Below the pieces are notes generated by a model, which was not told the DNA's origin, ran no database searches, and saw only the letters and a list, made by a program, of their open reading frames with translations. The position numbers and the translations under genes are program-made. Positions 43,281 through 53,648 of a DNA stretch of 64,000 nt are shown in pieces. Source of the stretch: Durusdinium trenchii (lineage: Eukaryota > Sar > Dinophyceae > Suessiales > Symbiodiniaceae); assembly GCA_963970005.1 (NCBI GenBank), contig CAXAMN010021773.1, forward strand, positions 775,665-839,664, in the 5' to 3' direction. Position 1 is the first letter of the stretch. Each line of letters opens with the position of its first letter.

Positions 43281-46200
43281 GCACCCCCAAATTTAAGTTG
43301 ATCTGACTAACGGTGAACATCACGTTGTTCATTTCCTCTTTGGCCCTATATCTGGCTGAGGCTTTCCGAGACCTATTCTTGGCCGTCGGAGATTCCTTAC
43401 GAATCCTCAGTTCGTGTTCTTCGTCCCAGAGCGACAGCTTTGATGTCCTGAGCAAATCCTCTAGCGCTCCGTTGGTCTTGGAAATATCGTCCTTCGTCAG
43501 AGAATCAGCTATCATTCTGGGGTGAGGTGCCCAGCGCAATGCGCTACGAGACTTAGCCATTGATTCAATGATGATGCTAAGTTCTATGGAGGTGCGCCTG
43601 TCTTGACGGGATGATGGACTCTTCTTCTGAAGGGAATCAAACAAGCTCTTCGCATCAGTCACATGACACTGTTGTAACCTCTGATGCAACTCACAATTCT
43701 CCCTAAGAACAGGAACATAGGGGTTCAGTGACTGCATCCAATCCCGTCTAAGAACATCGCCATACATGACATCTCTGATCATGATCTGCACCCACTCGAC
43801 TTCTGCGAGAGCCTGACTAAAGGCTAGAGCTTCACTTGCTAAGGTCGATGCCACTCTTTGTCGAAGTTTCGATGACCGCCAGCTCAGAATGCTCACCTTG
43901 GTGTTCTGTGATGCGCTTGGCATGCGTCCGGCTGCCATGATCACCCATGCTCCTTGTACATTGTCAATGGCACTGTCTGGCGATGGTGGCAAACTATCTA
44001 CACCGCCGGCATCGGATGCTGCTATCAAAACCATGTCTTCGGTCTTGAATGAGTGAATGGTGAGAACCTGCTGCGCTGTGTTTCTCAAGTGGGCTGCAAG
44101 TCGGTTCAAACAGCAAACGTCATGAACGGTGGCTTCCTTGAGTCGGGAGGCAAGAATGCTAACCACTCCGGCTGCCTCTGGTCGTGTTTGATGAGCTACC
44201 CACGCTATTCTGTACAGCATGGATCGAAATAATTCAAACTCCTCTGAGGTCAGCTGATCGGCTTTCTCGGCTTTCCTGCCGGGTGTCATTTTCACGGGCT
44301 GGATCTTCTCCAAAATGTATTTCTCTTGGTGCATCTCTATCCTGTCAGGAAGGACCTTGACATGTCTTCCAGCGAAATCAGCCTCATCATGCTCCATCTT
44401 GCCAAACAAAAAACGTTCACTAAGCTCTTTCAAGATCCACTCTTTGACGTCTGAGCGAGCGGCGACGTTCAGGTCGTCGACTTCCACAAGTATCATGGCT
44501 TCTATGTCGCCTCTATTGTCTCGCTTGTAGTACCAGCATGGTTCTAGCAGGGATCTTTGAAACCCTAGTTCTCCCAGGTAGTTGATCACTGTCTGATGCC
44601 AACGAATAGGGGCGTCTTCTAAGCCATACACTGGTGCTATCAATTGTATCACCGTGTCTTTTGGCAAGTCGAGACCTGGGCAGGCTTCAACATACAACTC
44701 TCCTTGTGGTCGACAGAGTGGTTCCGATTGGCAAAATGCTTGCTTGACGTCGCAGAAACTGATGGAAAGTTTCAGGTTGGCACAAATTTGAAAGAAAACA
44801 GCAATGCTCTCAGTAGTGGGCATTGGAGAGTACGTTGAGTAGGTGCCGTTATCCGGATCACAATGACCCAGAACACACCAGCGACTCTTGAACTTCCACT
44901 GTCCTACTCCTGGCATAGGCTTCTTTCTGCGCACGAACCTTGATGGGAGAATTCGATGAGGTGTTTCCTTTCTCACACGTCTTGAGTCCTCCTGACTAAG
45001 GATCTTGACTGCGTTCAGATCGAGAATCCTTCTCCATTCTGCAGCATCGGCCTCCCTGAAGCCTCGCATCTCTGCTGGTGTAGCCTCCTTCATGTTGAAC
45101 TCTTGGGACTTGGGCTTCGCGGGACGAGCCATGAGCACCTTATTCTCTGCTTTGAGCTCGAAGAACGACAGCAACTGTTGAGGCTCTTGACTGCTGTTGA
45201 CGAAGAGGTCATCATCTTCCTCTAAGTCTTTCTTGTCCTGAGGAGCTTCTTCCTTGAACTGGTTCTGAAACTCCTTCAGCTGGTTGGGGACCGCACTCTC
45301 ATTGACAGAATCGCTCGAAGCTGCTGCTGTCTGAGGGTTGACAGCTGAGTCGCTGGAGGTCTCTTTTAGTCTTCTCATCTTCTCCTCTCTGTCCATGCGT
45401 TTCATGGTCCTCAGGGCAACTCTTTCAAGATGTTCTGTCTCAGAGATCTGTCTCTTGGATCTGGTTGACGCCGATGTAGTTCGACCTACTGGAGCGGTCT
45501 GCTTCTTCTTGCTTGCTGTTGTCTCGTCTGCTGAAGTCGGTCTCTTCCTGCCTTCCTTGATGGTTGACATGCTTGAGGTGTCTTCCAGGGCTGATCTGTC
45601 ATCCTCGATGGGAACTGCGGCTTGAGGCTCTCTGATGTTCCTGAGGAGAGATGTTGTCTCCACAGGGGGGGTTTCTGAGGACGGTGTTGGTTCCAGTTGA
45701 ATCGCCGCTGGCACGTCAGCTGCTGGTGAGACCATTGGCTCGACCTGGTCGTGCGATGGAACGGAAGTTGTGTCTTCTTCATCTGGGGTTCCTTCTGCTG
45801 TGACGTCTACGGCACCCGCTTTAGCAGACCTGCCCTGTCTGATCAAGTCCTGTAGTTCTCCTGAGCGCGATAGATCTGCTCCGATCGACTCATGATGAGA
45901 AGCCGGCCTGAGCTGGTCTGAGTTGCATTTCCAAAGTCTTGCCCTCATGGATACCCAGACGGTATGCCCGGCTTGAAGTACGACAATGCCCGGACCTGTC
46001 CATCTGGCTCTGGTCAGGTGTCCCTGGCCAGTGCCAGGAAATCGACGCCACACATAGACCCACTGACCAACAGCCCACTCTCTTTGCTTGTGTGCTCTTT
46101 GACTTGAACTTCTCTTGATCTTGTCCCGGCTGGTTGCTTCAATGCACAGTTGCCGAGCCCTGTGGCGAATATGGTGAGCCTTGGTGAAGGCTGAGGCTGC

Positions 46201-47082
46201 CGTATCTTGGTCATAGGGATCTGTGTCAATCTCTCTCCATCCCAGGTCGTGCATTGGGTCATCGTCGAGCAACTCAGTCGGCACCCTGGGGTTGATTCCA
46301 AAAACAAGCTGGGAGGGACTATAGCCCCCGCGAGAAAACCACCTGTTCTTGCAGGCTACCATACAAATGACGAGTTCTTCAAGCTCACCCACGCTGCTGA
46401 GGATGGTCTGACCCGAATTCACTTCCATCTCTGCTCTCTCTTTCACCCAACCTCCGTGTCTCTCGGCCTTCGAGTTCTGCCATGGAGAGGCGGCATCGGT
46501 GATGATCTGAAGGGCTCCAAATTGTTCGAGTGACCTCTCGAACTGCTGCTTGAACTCTGATCCTCCGTCGGTGACGACAGTCTCGGGAATTCCAAAGGGA
46601 TGAATCCACATCTTGCAAAAGAGAAGCCAAGTCTCTTGAGAGGATGGAACTCCTCCCTCGTAGTTCTTGAGATGGGCAACTTGTTGATAATTTGTTCCCT
46701 GACAGATCACGTTCAAGAAGGCTTGAGTTCGGTTCTCAAATGAGAGATACAAGAAGTCCACACCGACTATTCTATTGAACATGAATGTCCGTGGCAATGC
46801 TGCGTGTCTTCTCTCAATGGGCCTCCTTTGTCTCATGCAGTGTTCACAATTGAAGGAGTCCTTCACATACTTCATGACGCCCTCCTTGGCACCGGCTGCC
46901 TTGAGCATGGAGAGCATCTGTTCTTTGGGAAGATGTCCCATGTTCAGATGCATCAGCTGTATCTTTTTCTTCTGCTCGGGGGTCAGAAGAGGAGACATGT
47001 CCTTGTTCAGGGTGCCTGGAGTTCTCGGCTGTGGCACTGGGACTTCTGAGTCTGAACCTTCGTCAACAACTGATTATGTGGC
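43258..47082 (-). CDS. Copia polyprotein: integrase, RT, RNase H
   Basis: An uninterrupted minus frame of about 1,270 codons. Counting from the codon at 47,037: an HHCC zinc-binding motif (H30, H35, C64, C67); the integrase core with D94 (GVDFLYL), D157 (VVTDGGSEF) and E192 (NSKAERHGG), which is the D,D35E spacing; a long Ser/Thr/Glu-rich linker; the copia-type reverse transcriptase (FCDVKQAFCQ, LIAPVYGLEDAP, and catalytic VDD at about 853-855); and RNase H (AASDAGG, EALAFSQALAE, then the copia end motif with ADSLTK). All catalytic residues are present. The frame opens after a TAA at about 47,083, where the inverted segment begins, so the natural N-terminal part is disconnected. It ends inside the 3' LTR. 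Confidence 0.95.
43281..43292 (-). promoter_or_regulatory. Putative polypurine tract
   Basis: In element sense the bases just before the 3' LTR read AATTTGGGGGTGC, a short G-rich stretch in the position expected of the plus-strand primer. It is short and not purely purine. Confidence 0.4.
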
Positions 47083-47455
47083 ACCTCTGCATTCAGGTCG
47101 CTAGCTTTCAGCTCAGTCGAGGCAAGTTCTTCCTCATTGAACAGCCGGCCGGCGCCTCGTCATGGGCTACTCACACGGTTGCATGGCTGCTGAGACAAAA
47201 AGGAGTGCTTCGTTTTCTTTTTGACCAGTGTGAACTCGGACTGCAAGTGAGCGATCAGGGTCTCTCACGGAAGGCCACTGGAATCGTCACCAATCACACC
47301 GGAATTGCCTTCCTGCTTTCACAGTATCAGTGCACCAAGACACATCATCACGTACATCTTGAGAGTGGCCTTCCGAAGAAAGCGCAGATATACCCTAAAA
47401 ACATGATACAGGTCATTCTCGACGGGCTGCGAATTGGTGCAAGTGACTTCATCGG
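47083..47455 (+). CDS. Inverted internal segment of copia polyprotein
   Basis: Here the minus strand has no long frame, while the plus strand encodes a stretch typical of the region just before integrase in dinoflagellate copia polyproteins: SFQLSRGKFFLIEQPAGASS, FDQCELGLQVSDQG, KATGIVTNHTGIAFLLS, a HHHVHLESG motif and AQIYPKNMIQVILDGL. The minus-strand frames stop at 47,449 on one side and reopen at about 47,083 on the other, which sets the breakpoints. Turning this segment round would place it between the two minus frames in the expected order. Exact breakpoints are uncertain by about 20 bp. Confidence 0.85.
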
Positions 47456-48388
47456 AGTGCAGGTAGGGAGTCAGGAGCCGCCTCCATCTGTTCTCTGGTC
47501 AGCTTCTCGACAGCAATTCTCTTGAGGTTCACATTCATCAACACGCTGAAAAGTCGGCAGTCTGGGCTCAGAAGGACTAGATCGGGCGATTGCTCTTCCA
47601 GTGTCTTCCAAAGCTGCCGTCGGTCCTCAAAATGCAAAGCGTTCCAGCCGTTGGTGAGGTCAAAGTTGGGTGGCTCTGTGGTGAGAAATCCTCGCTGTTT
47701 CGCCATCTCGGTCACGCGAGGAGGAGAGAAAACCTCCATGATCTTGAAGCTCTGGGAAAGAAATCCATGGCTACAAGCTCGCACGTTGCTCAAACCCTGG
47801 GCGCTAAGCTCTGTCGAGCTAGGTAGTCGAACGCGATCGGTTCGGACGGACGAGCGAGAGTCTTTGGAAATTTCTGCAGACACCGAAGTTCCACAGAACT
47901 GATGACGCTGTTGGCCCTCAGATCTCGCATCTATTTTTGCGTGACTCGAGCCATCTTCTTTCTTTTCTTGTTGGCCTTCATGCTCTTCTTTCCTTTCTTG
48001 TCGGCTCCCAGGCTCTTGATCTGTTCTTGTCACCACATCTACACTCTCATCAGCAAAAGAATCGAATTCGGCGGAAAAATCTTGGAGTGAATTCAACAGT
48101 AACCTCTTTTGTTTCCTAGTCAGCTGTGCCTCACGACCTTCAGGATAGTCATGACAGACAAGTTCATCCGACAAGTCAGAAACTTCCAAAAGAAACACCT
48201 CACGAACAGTTCCGTTGACCTCTTGCTCAGCAATAAAACAAGATTCGGGGTTGATCGAGGAGGCAAGCTTCCTAGATGCTTGAGAAAAAGGAACAGTCAA
48301 CCACGTGCTCCTGTGGGAATCTATACACTTACTGTCTGACGTGGAATTCTGACTGGTGAAACTCTGAGCTGCCCAATCCCTCAGTTCT
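47449..48388 (-). CDS. Copia polyprotein part C, methyltransferase-like segment
   Basis: A minus frame of about 310 codons ending at TGA (47,449). Its first two thirds are acidic and Gln/Lys-rich, then come KIMEVFSPPRVTEMAKQRGF, NFDLTNGWNALHFEDRRQLW and PDLVLLSPDCRLFSVL. The order (hydrophobic strand plus loop, GF, acidic position, S-P-x-C..FS) resembles motifs I to IV of C5 cytosine methyltransferases, but D replaces the second proline of PPC. The likeness is my inference. The upstream part B is in another frame. Confidence 0.7.
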
Positions 48389-48847
48389 GACCCGGAGGAC
48401 TCTCCGGAATGGCATCCCAGTCCTCGTCCTCGTTGATCCCCTGCTGCTGCATGTAGCGCCTCGTGTCGGCAAAGCCCTGCGCAAGCAGCCGCTGGATCTC
48501 TTCTGGGGAAAGAGCTGGGAAACAGGCGCCCTGCTGCCTCGTCATGTCGTTCTGTTGCATGATGCGTTGCTGTGCCAAGAACAGCTGCTGCATCTGGGCG
48601 TCCTGTCGCTCTTGTGCTCTCTGCTGTTCCTCCACTTGACAGCGCAGAGCCTGGTGAAATCCCTCGATGACAGGAGACATGACTTGAGACATCACGGCAG
48701 CAGTGCTCTGAGCCAGCTGCTGTGTCTGGCCCTGAAGCGCTCGTTGGATGTCCGGCATGAGATCTGGCGGCGGTGAGGTCTCCGAAGTCATCATGGGTGG
48801 AGGTAGATAGCCGCTCGAAGCGCCCGGCGTGCTAGGTGCCGGCTTGC
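48381..48847 (-). CDS. Copia polyprotein part B, Gln-rich coiled coil
   Basis: A minus frame of about 156 codons that continues the sense after the gag/protease frame stops at 48,848. It contains PAPSTPGASSGYLPPPMM, then a long Gln-rich helical stretch (QQRAQERQDAQMQQLFLAQQ) and an acidic end (INEDEDWDAIPES) before a stop at 48,381. It is offset from part A by a -1 shift, and part C is offset again by -1. I see no clear slippery heptamer at either point, so mutation is more likely than programmed frameshifting. Confidence 0.75.
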
Positions 48848-51628
48848 TCACACATAGGTCTCCACCGTCGCTGACTTGGTCATGCGGGCAGCCGGAGGAG
48901 GATTGTCCTTGCTGTAGCGGACAAAGGTCAACTTGGTCTGACACATCGAGCATCTGGTCCAAGTTCCGTGTTGATTCGCACCCTTGACCTCGTAGGCCTT
49001 GGGATGGGAGCACTCCGAAGGTCGTGGAATCTTCCTGGTGTCCTCTGTCTCGTATGTCCCATGCCAGCTGGTCCTGGCCTGGACGTCGTCGCATCGAGGG
49101 GCAGCTCCCTCATGTTGAGAGCTTCCAGGGAGCCTGGTCCTCGAGAGAGAATCAACATCTTTCTCGTGAAGTGGTACCAATGATTCTCCAGAGTCTCTCG
49201 ATCGGCCTCGGAGCGAACACGGGACTTCTTTGCTCGTGATGTCATCAGTCCCGCAGACGCCATGATGCAAGACTTTCTCAGATTGGGCTCTATGGTGCTG
49301 ATCGCGAAGCGCGCTCACGCTGTCTCTTGAGGCGTCAGAGGGACGATCGGTTTGGTGCAGTGTGAACACGTGCTCAGGAGAGGTCTGAAGTCTCACTCTC
49401 TGCTGGGAAAAAAGTGACATGACCCTAGCAGTGGACCAGTGTCGTTCAGTGAAATCTAAAGGACAGTCAGTGACTTCCGAGACATCTCTTTGAAACTCAG
49501 CATCGTTTGGTCTCTCACGTTTCGCGTTTAGCTCAAGCAAACAGCACGTGTTGCAATGCACCAGCCAGGACGTGCGAAAGAGAAATTGTGTGTCTTGTTG
49601 AGTGAACTCTCGAAACGTGAAAAAATTCCCAAGCAACGGATCACAGATGGCCGCACTCGATTCAAAACTCAGTTGACTCATGCTCACTCCTACAAAAACA
49701 AGAAACTGAAACAGTTCGACCGACTCAGGGCTCGCCGCCATGTATGCTCGACGCTCTGACGAGGGCACATTAAAGGCCCGAGAAGGAAGTCCTAGTTCCT
49801 CTGACAACTTGGCTGGGATTGGAAAATCACTGCCGTCCCAGTCGGCAATGTCTACGAGGCGGTGGCCCGAAGGTAGGCGCTTCATGGTGGTCTCCGTGTC
49901 AAAAGCCTGAAAGCGAATGCGATTGTTCCCGGTGTCGATGATGGCCTTCCCATATTCCAACAGTCCTATGGACAAAAGTTGTGGGATGTCATCGGCCACT
50001 ACGGTCAGCTTGATCACACCTGGTTGTCCGCCAAGAACACAAGGTGAGAGGGCCATGAAGAGAGACTTTGCGTCTCCTCCGACCCCGGAAGCCTTGGATG
50101 GGGACTCCTCAAGCTTGATGGTTCTCAGACCAACTTCATTCAGCCTCTTCTCAAGCTTCTCGTAGCTTCGCAGTCCAATGAGGTCTTGCGAAGCTCCAGG
50201 GTCCACGATGGCATGACCTGCTGCCACTTCCAAAAAGCAACCGCTGTTCGCGGATTGGAAGTTCAGATAGTCTCCGACCAAGAACGCTGGTGAGCTCGCT
50301 GAGCCTTCTGCCACTCCAAGATAGGCAAAAGCGTTCATCTTGACTGATCTATCGACACTCTTGCGAGTTCCCTCTTTGGGTGGTTCCGGACAATCTTCTC
50401 GCCAGTGACCTTTCTTGCCGCAGTTGTTGCAGAAGGTCACTTTCTTGATCTCCTCGATGGACATCTTTCTCCTGTTGAATGGCCGGCTCGGCCTGGAGCT
50501 CCGATCGTCAAAGTGTCGACGGTCCTTCTTCCTGGCGGCTTTCAAGAGCTTGTTCTCCTTCCAGGTTCTCTTTCGGTCCTGCTGAAGGTCGGCCATGAGG
50601 CACAAAGCTTCCTCTTCGTCGACCTCCTGCGCCTCTAAAGCCAGGAAGATCTCCTCATCATCAATGTCGGACTCGGAATGCTCCACCTCGGAAGCTCCAC
50701 CGAAGTAGCTTGTCTTGCCACTCTTGATAATGCTCTCCTCATCCAAGTCCAATATCTGCAAGGCCTTCTTCACTTCAGAGTAAGAGTGCTGACCCTTGGT
50801 CAAGACTCGAAGATTCTGCATCGCTTGTCTGGGAAGCCCAGACTGCTCTTCAAGAAGGATGCCCTTGATGTCCTCCGGAAGGCTGACATACCGATTCGCG
50901 AGCTCAAACTGGGACTCTCTCCTCAAGGCGTACTGAGCCAGTCCTTCGTCTGGCTTCCTAGCGCCTTCAAACAAGGCAGCTCGGACCGCTCTCCGACGGT
51001 CAGAGTCTTCTTTCTCCCCAGAGAGGATGTCCAAAACACTGAGGATCTCGGTGAGGTAGGACGGACTGGACAAAGTGGTCTCGGTAAGATGATCTAGCTT
51101 GGCCTGAAGATCCCAGTCCAAGGTCTTGAGAACCTTCTCAGCTCTCCTCCAGATGGCTACGTCGGTGTTTGCATTCCATCGAAGGAGTGCCCTTCGCCAC
51201 AACCTATAGTTGTTCCAACCTGACCAGGATGGAGGATCGCTATAGTCCCCCTTGGACTGATAGCCCCCTGCCCACCAGGTCGACCACGCTCCTTGGAAGT
51301 GCTGATCAGCTTGTCCAGTAGCCACGGATGTCCGCCTGGACCATGGGTCATACGATCTCTGCTGCCACGGATCTGGAGGGTCCGTCTTCGACTGAGGAGG
51401 TGCTGTGGATGCTGCCCCTGCATCATCCTTCACGTGCTCGACACGCCATGGAGAGCCATACCAACCGCTCTGCCCAGCGTGCCACCATCGCTCATCCCAC
51501 TCTCTCCACTCTTCTTCCGTCCACTCTCTTCTGCCTTTGACCTCAGCCGCGGTGCTCGTCCCCTCATCGTCGTCAAGGTCAGCTTCACGTCTGTCCGGAT
51601 CTCCTAAGGCTTCTCCTGGATTCGGCAT
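48848..51628 (-). CDS. Copia gag and protease
   Basis: The first ATG after the 5' LTR is at 51,626-51,628. The N-terminal part is Trp-rich (EWTEEEWREWDERWWHAG), followed by a helical gag core (RLWRRALLRWNANTDVAIWR, LDHLTETTLSSPSYLTEIL). A CCHC zinc knuckle (CNNCGKKGHWREDC) lies at about 398-411. A retroviral-type aspartic protease follows, with active-site motif IVDPGASQDLIG (D about 476) and a later LLSIGLLEYGKAIIDTG. Most proteases of this fold have D-T/S-G; here the second residue is Pro. Near the C-terminus is CSHPKAYEVKG...CSMC, a possible second zinc site. The frame stops at 48,848. In the 48.9-49.3 kb part another minus frame is also coding-like, so a small double shift is possible. 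Confidence 0.9.
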   Translation of the reverse strand: MPNPGEALGDPDRREADLDDDEGTSTAAEVKGRREWTEEEWREWDERWWHAGQSGWYGSPWRVEHVKDDAGAASTAPPQSKTDPPDPWQQRSYDPWSRRTSVATGQADQHFQGAWSTWWAGGYQSKGDYSDPPSWSGWNNYRLWRRALLRWNANTDVAIWRRAEKVLKTLDWDLQAKLDHLTETTLSSPSYLTEILSVLDILSGEKEDSDRRRAVRAALFEGARKPDEGLAQYALRRESQFELANRYVSLPEDIKGILLEEQSGLPRQAMQNLRVLTKGQHSYSEVKKALQILDLDEESIIKSGKTSYFGGASEVEHSESDIDDEEIFLALEAQEVDEEEALCLMADLQQDRKRTWKENKLLKAARKKDRRHFDDRSSRPSRPFNRRKMSIEEIKKVTFCNNCGKKGHWREDCPEPPKEGTRKSVDRSVKMNAFAYLGVAEGSASSPAFLVGDYLNFQSANSGCFLEVAAGHAIVDPGASQDLIGLRSYEKLEKRLNEVGLRTIKLEESPSKASGVGGDAKSLFMALSPCVLGGQPGVIKLTVVADDIPQLLSIGLLEYGKAIIDTGNNRIRFQAFDTETTMKRLPSGHRLVDIADWDGSDFPIPAKLSEELGLPSRAFNVPSSERRAYMAASPESVELFQFLVFVGVSMSQLSFESSAAICDPLLGNFFTFREFTQQDTQFLFRTSWLVHCNTCCLLELNAKRERPNDAEFQRDVSEVTDCPLDFTERHWSTARVMSLFSQQRVRLQTSPEHVFTLHQTDRPSDASRDSVSALRDQHHRAQSEKVLHHGVCGTDDITSKEVPCSLRGRSRDSGESLVPLHEKDVDSLSRTRLPGSSQHEGAAPRCDDVQARTSWHGTYETEDTRKIPRPSECSHPKAYEVKGANQHGTWTRCSMCQTKLTFVRYSKDNPPPAARMTKSATVETYV

Positions 51629-51633
51629 AGCCA

Positions 51634-51649
51634 ATGCTCCGGTTACCAC
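51634..51649 (-). promoter_or_regulatory. Putative primer-binding site
   Basis: In element sense the bases directly after the 5' LTR read GTGGTAACCGGAGC. TGGTA fits the start of a primer-binding site for initiator tRNA-Met, but the remainder does not, so another tRNA or a tRNA fragment may prime. Confidence 0.4.
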
Positions 51650-51786
51650 TGTCGAAAACGAAGGTGCCTAAGAAGAAACGAAGATGCCCGTCTTTTCCGC
51701 CATGCGTGCACGATGCAAAAGGGGACGATCACTGCGGCTCGAGAGGATCGGCACAACGTCAGATCAAATGGAGGAAACATGAAACA
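51650..51786 (-). repeat. 5' LTR of the copia element
   Basis: A 137-bp terminal repeat, TG...CA, matching 43,144-43,280. It is very short for a copia LTR. Transcription of the element should start here on the minus strand. No TATA box is visible. Confidence 0.95.
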
Positions 51787-52020
51787 CATGTGTTCAAGTG
51801 GCTGAAAAGTTCAGTCCATGAACTCAAAGAGAAATCCTGGGGAAACAGGTTGATTTCTTCCAGGAGTACCTTTCCTATCTACTGTAAGCTCATTCCTGGC
51901 TACCCCACGGAACTACATCGCCCTCCGAGATTCTTGCCTTCTCTCTTAAAGCTGCGCCCATTCACTTGGATAAAACAATCCCCTCTTTCCACAAGTTGAA
52001 CCGTCACGAACCGTCACAAC

Positions 52021-52119
52021 TCGGACTCCGGAGACGGAGTCCTTGGTCCCGCTCGCGACCGGGTCCCCGTCCGAGGAGCGCCGAAGAAGAGCATCGACAG
52101 GAAGGCCAACTCGTTGGAA
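52021..52119 (-). CDS. Candidate exon, unknown protein
   Basis: After a TTTCAG acceptor the minus frame reads FQRVGLPVDALLRRSSDGDP and VASGTKDSVSGVR, ending at a GTTGTGAC donor (G at 52,020). GC3 bias is strong. No family was recognised. Confidence 0.55.
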
Positions 52120-52412
52120 CTGAAAGCCTTCAGGTTGCCAATCACATTGCCTCAGCCCAGCCGGATCCGGCTGCAAAACGGCGGGTTGCATTGGAGCGGT
52201 GTCCGGTCCATGTCGGTCCGCCTAACCAGCCGGGTCGGCTGGTAGCCGCATCGGAGAGGTGTCGGTGTGCCTTCCGTGATTCTGGTTTTCGGAGATCCAA
52301 ATCCAGGGCGCCGGAGTTTTGGGGTCTGGTCGGAGAAACCCGCAGGAACTTAAGAGCAAGAGAAAACGCCTCACCAGCTCATGTCTTTTTTGTGAAGTCC
52401 TATCAACATCAA

Positions 52413-52640
52413 TCAACCAAGCACCTGCAAGGCTAAATAATTCTTGCAACGAAATGGCAATAGACCCACTTGAGTTGCGGAGAGATCTCTCCAGCGACCG
52501 TTGGACCGTTGGATGCCCAGCACTTCTCCCCAAAGATCGATCGGTTCTCGTTTCCCCCGATCCGCTGAGCCCCAAAACGAACGCCATCGTGGCTCACGAG
52601 CTGCACAGAACGAACGCCATCCGGCACCGGTGCCGGATTC
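52413..52640 (-). CDS. Candidate coding region, unknown
   Basis: Part of a longer minus frame (to 52,883) with AGWRSFCAAREPRWRSFWGS, PIDLWGEVLGIQRSNGRWRD and a TGA at 52,413. The phrase RWRSF is a DNA-level duplication of gatggcgttcgtt. The sense is plausible but splice sites are unclear. A cgacttggggtcca repeat flanks it at about 52,660 and 52,710. Confidence 0.4.
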   Translation of the reverse strand, partial: ESGTGAGWRSFCAAREPRWRSFWGSADRGKREPIDLWGEVLGIQRSNGRWRDLSATQVGLLPFRCKNYLALQVLG

Positions 52641-53233
52641 CGGGTGTCCAGCCCCGACTTGGGGTCCATTGGTGATATCAGGGGTGTCCATTGGCCACCC
52701 CGACTTGGGGTCCAGGATCAACACCTCAACATGCACATCATGCACTTGAGGTTCATCCATCACATGGCACCAACATGTTGAGCATTTGATGGCTGCAAAT
52801 TGCACGAAACCAAACCAAGCAGGAAATCCACAGACTCCAAGCCATCTACTCAACCATTTGCCGCTGAAACCCCTCAACAACAAGCTGTGAAAGTTCCAAA
52901 CTCTGCTTCAAACATATCATATGATTGTTTTTGGGCGCGCTTCCCCACAAAGCCAATATAGCATAGCTGAATTGGTCGGTTCCTTTCAGTGGCCGGCGCT
53001 TCTCTGAGTGAGAGTGGCGGACAAGCCTTGGGCCACAATGGCCTCCCTCTGCACCCCACATGTCCCTGTCCAACAATTGGGGCGAACACCAATGGCAACG
53101 GGGTGCAAAAAGGTTGAACCTACCATTGGAACCTGAGCCGAACAAACAGAACGCTTGCAACTTTTACAACCCCGATTGACAATTTGTGTTGCAAACAACC
53201 CACAAGTTAAGAAGTCAGGCACCCTCCCTACAA

Positions 53234-53426
53234 TCAAACCAGCTTCTTCAACAGCACTAGTTCTGCATCCCGCCTCATCCAAGCAGTGCTTGGATGAAAT
53301 CCATCCAAGGGACTGGTGTACTTGCCGTTCTTCACGATGGGTCGTCCTGGATAGTCAGGTGCGAAGCCCTGCATCTTGTCCGGGTGCCAGTACATAGGGC
53401 CCTTCATGTACTCGGAGGTGTACTGC
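53234..53426 (-). CDS. Candidate exon, Tyr/Pro-rich, likely real
   Basis: After a GCTGAG acceptor (53,427-53,428) the minus frame reads QYTSEYMKGPMYWHPDKMQG, FAPDYPGRPIVKNGKYTSPL and DGFHPSTAWMRRDAELV, ending at TGA (53,234) or at a GTACAC donor inside. Codon use is strongly C/G-ending. I do not recognise the protein. Confidence 0.55.
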
Positions 53427-53648
53427 CTCAGCGGTATAGTCAATGTGAGGAACCTGGTTGGATTGGGGGCTGCCCATGCAATTGGTTTGGGCATCATCTT
53501 TGCATTTTCTTGGAGTATGACCACCCTTTAGGTCTTCCACTTGCCCAGCACCAGCCACGGGTGTGGCAACCCAACTCATGCCCTCGTTGCTCTTTTTGTC
53601 CAACAGGGCGAAGCAATCCGCGGGTGCGGTGCAATAGGATGGCGGTGC

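Larger units (their letters stand above)
43144..51786 (-). mobile_element. Ty1/copia LTR retrotransposon, 8.6 kb
   Basis: Two 137-bp LTRs that I could not tell apart flank gag, protease, integrase, reverse transcriptase and RNase H coding sequence, in copia order (integrase before reverse transcriptase), all on the minus strand. CATG flanks both ends (acatg before 43,144 and catgt after 51,786), giving a 4-6 bp target duplication whose exact limits are ambiguous by a base or two. Identical LTRs mean recent insertion. The coding region is nevertheless interrupted by two frame changes and an internal inversion (see separate entries). Confidence 0.95.

Noticed and set aside
48848-49094. 5' part of the frame that later becomes copia part B
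   Set aside because: It overlaps the gag/protease frame, which carries the recognisable motifs there, so it is a shadow.
51634-51999. Plus-strand Lys-rich ORF through the LTR, also at 43,086-43,301
   Set aside because: It is produced by LTR sequence, appears at both LTRs, and runs against the element's sense.
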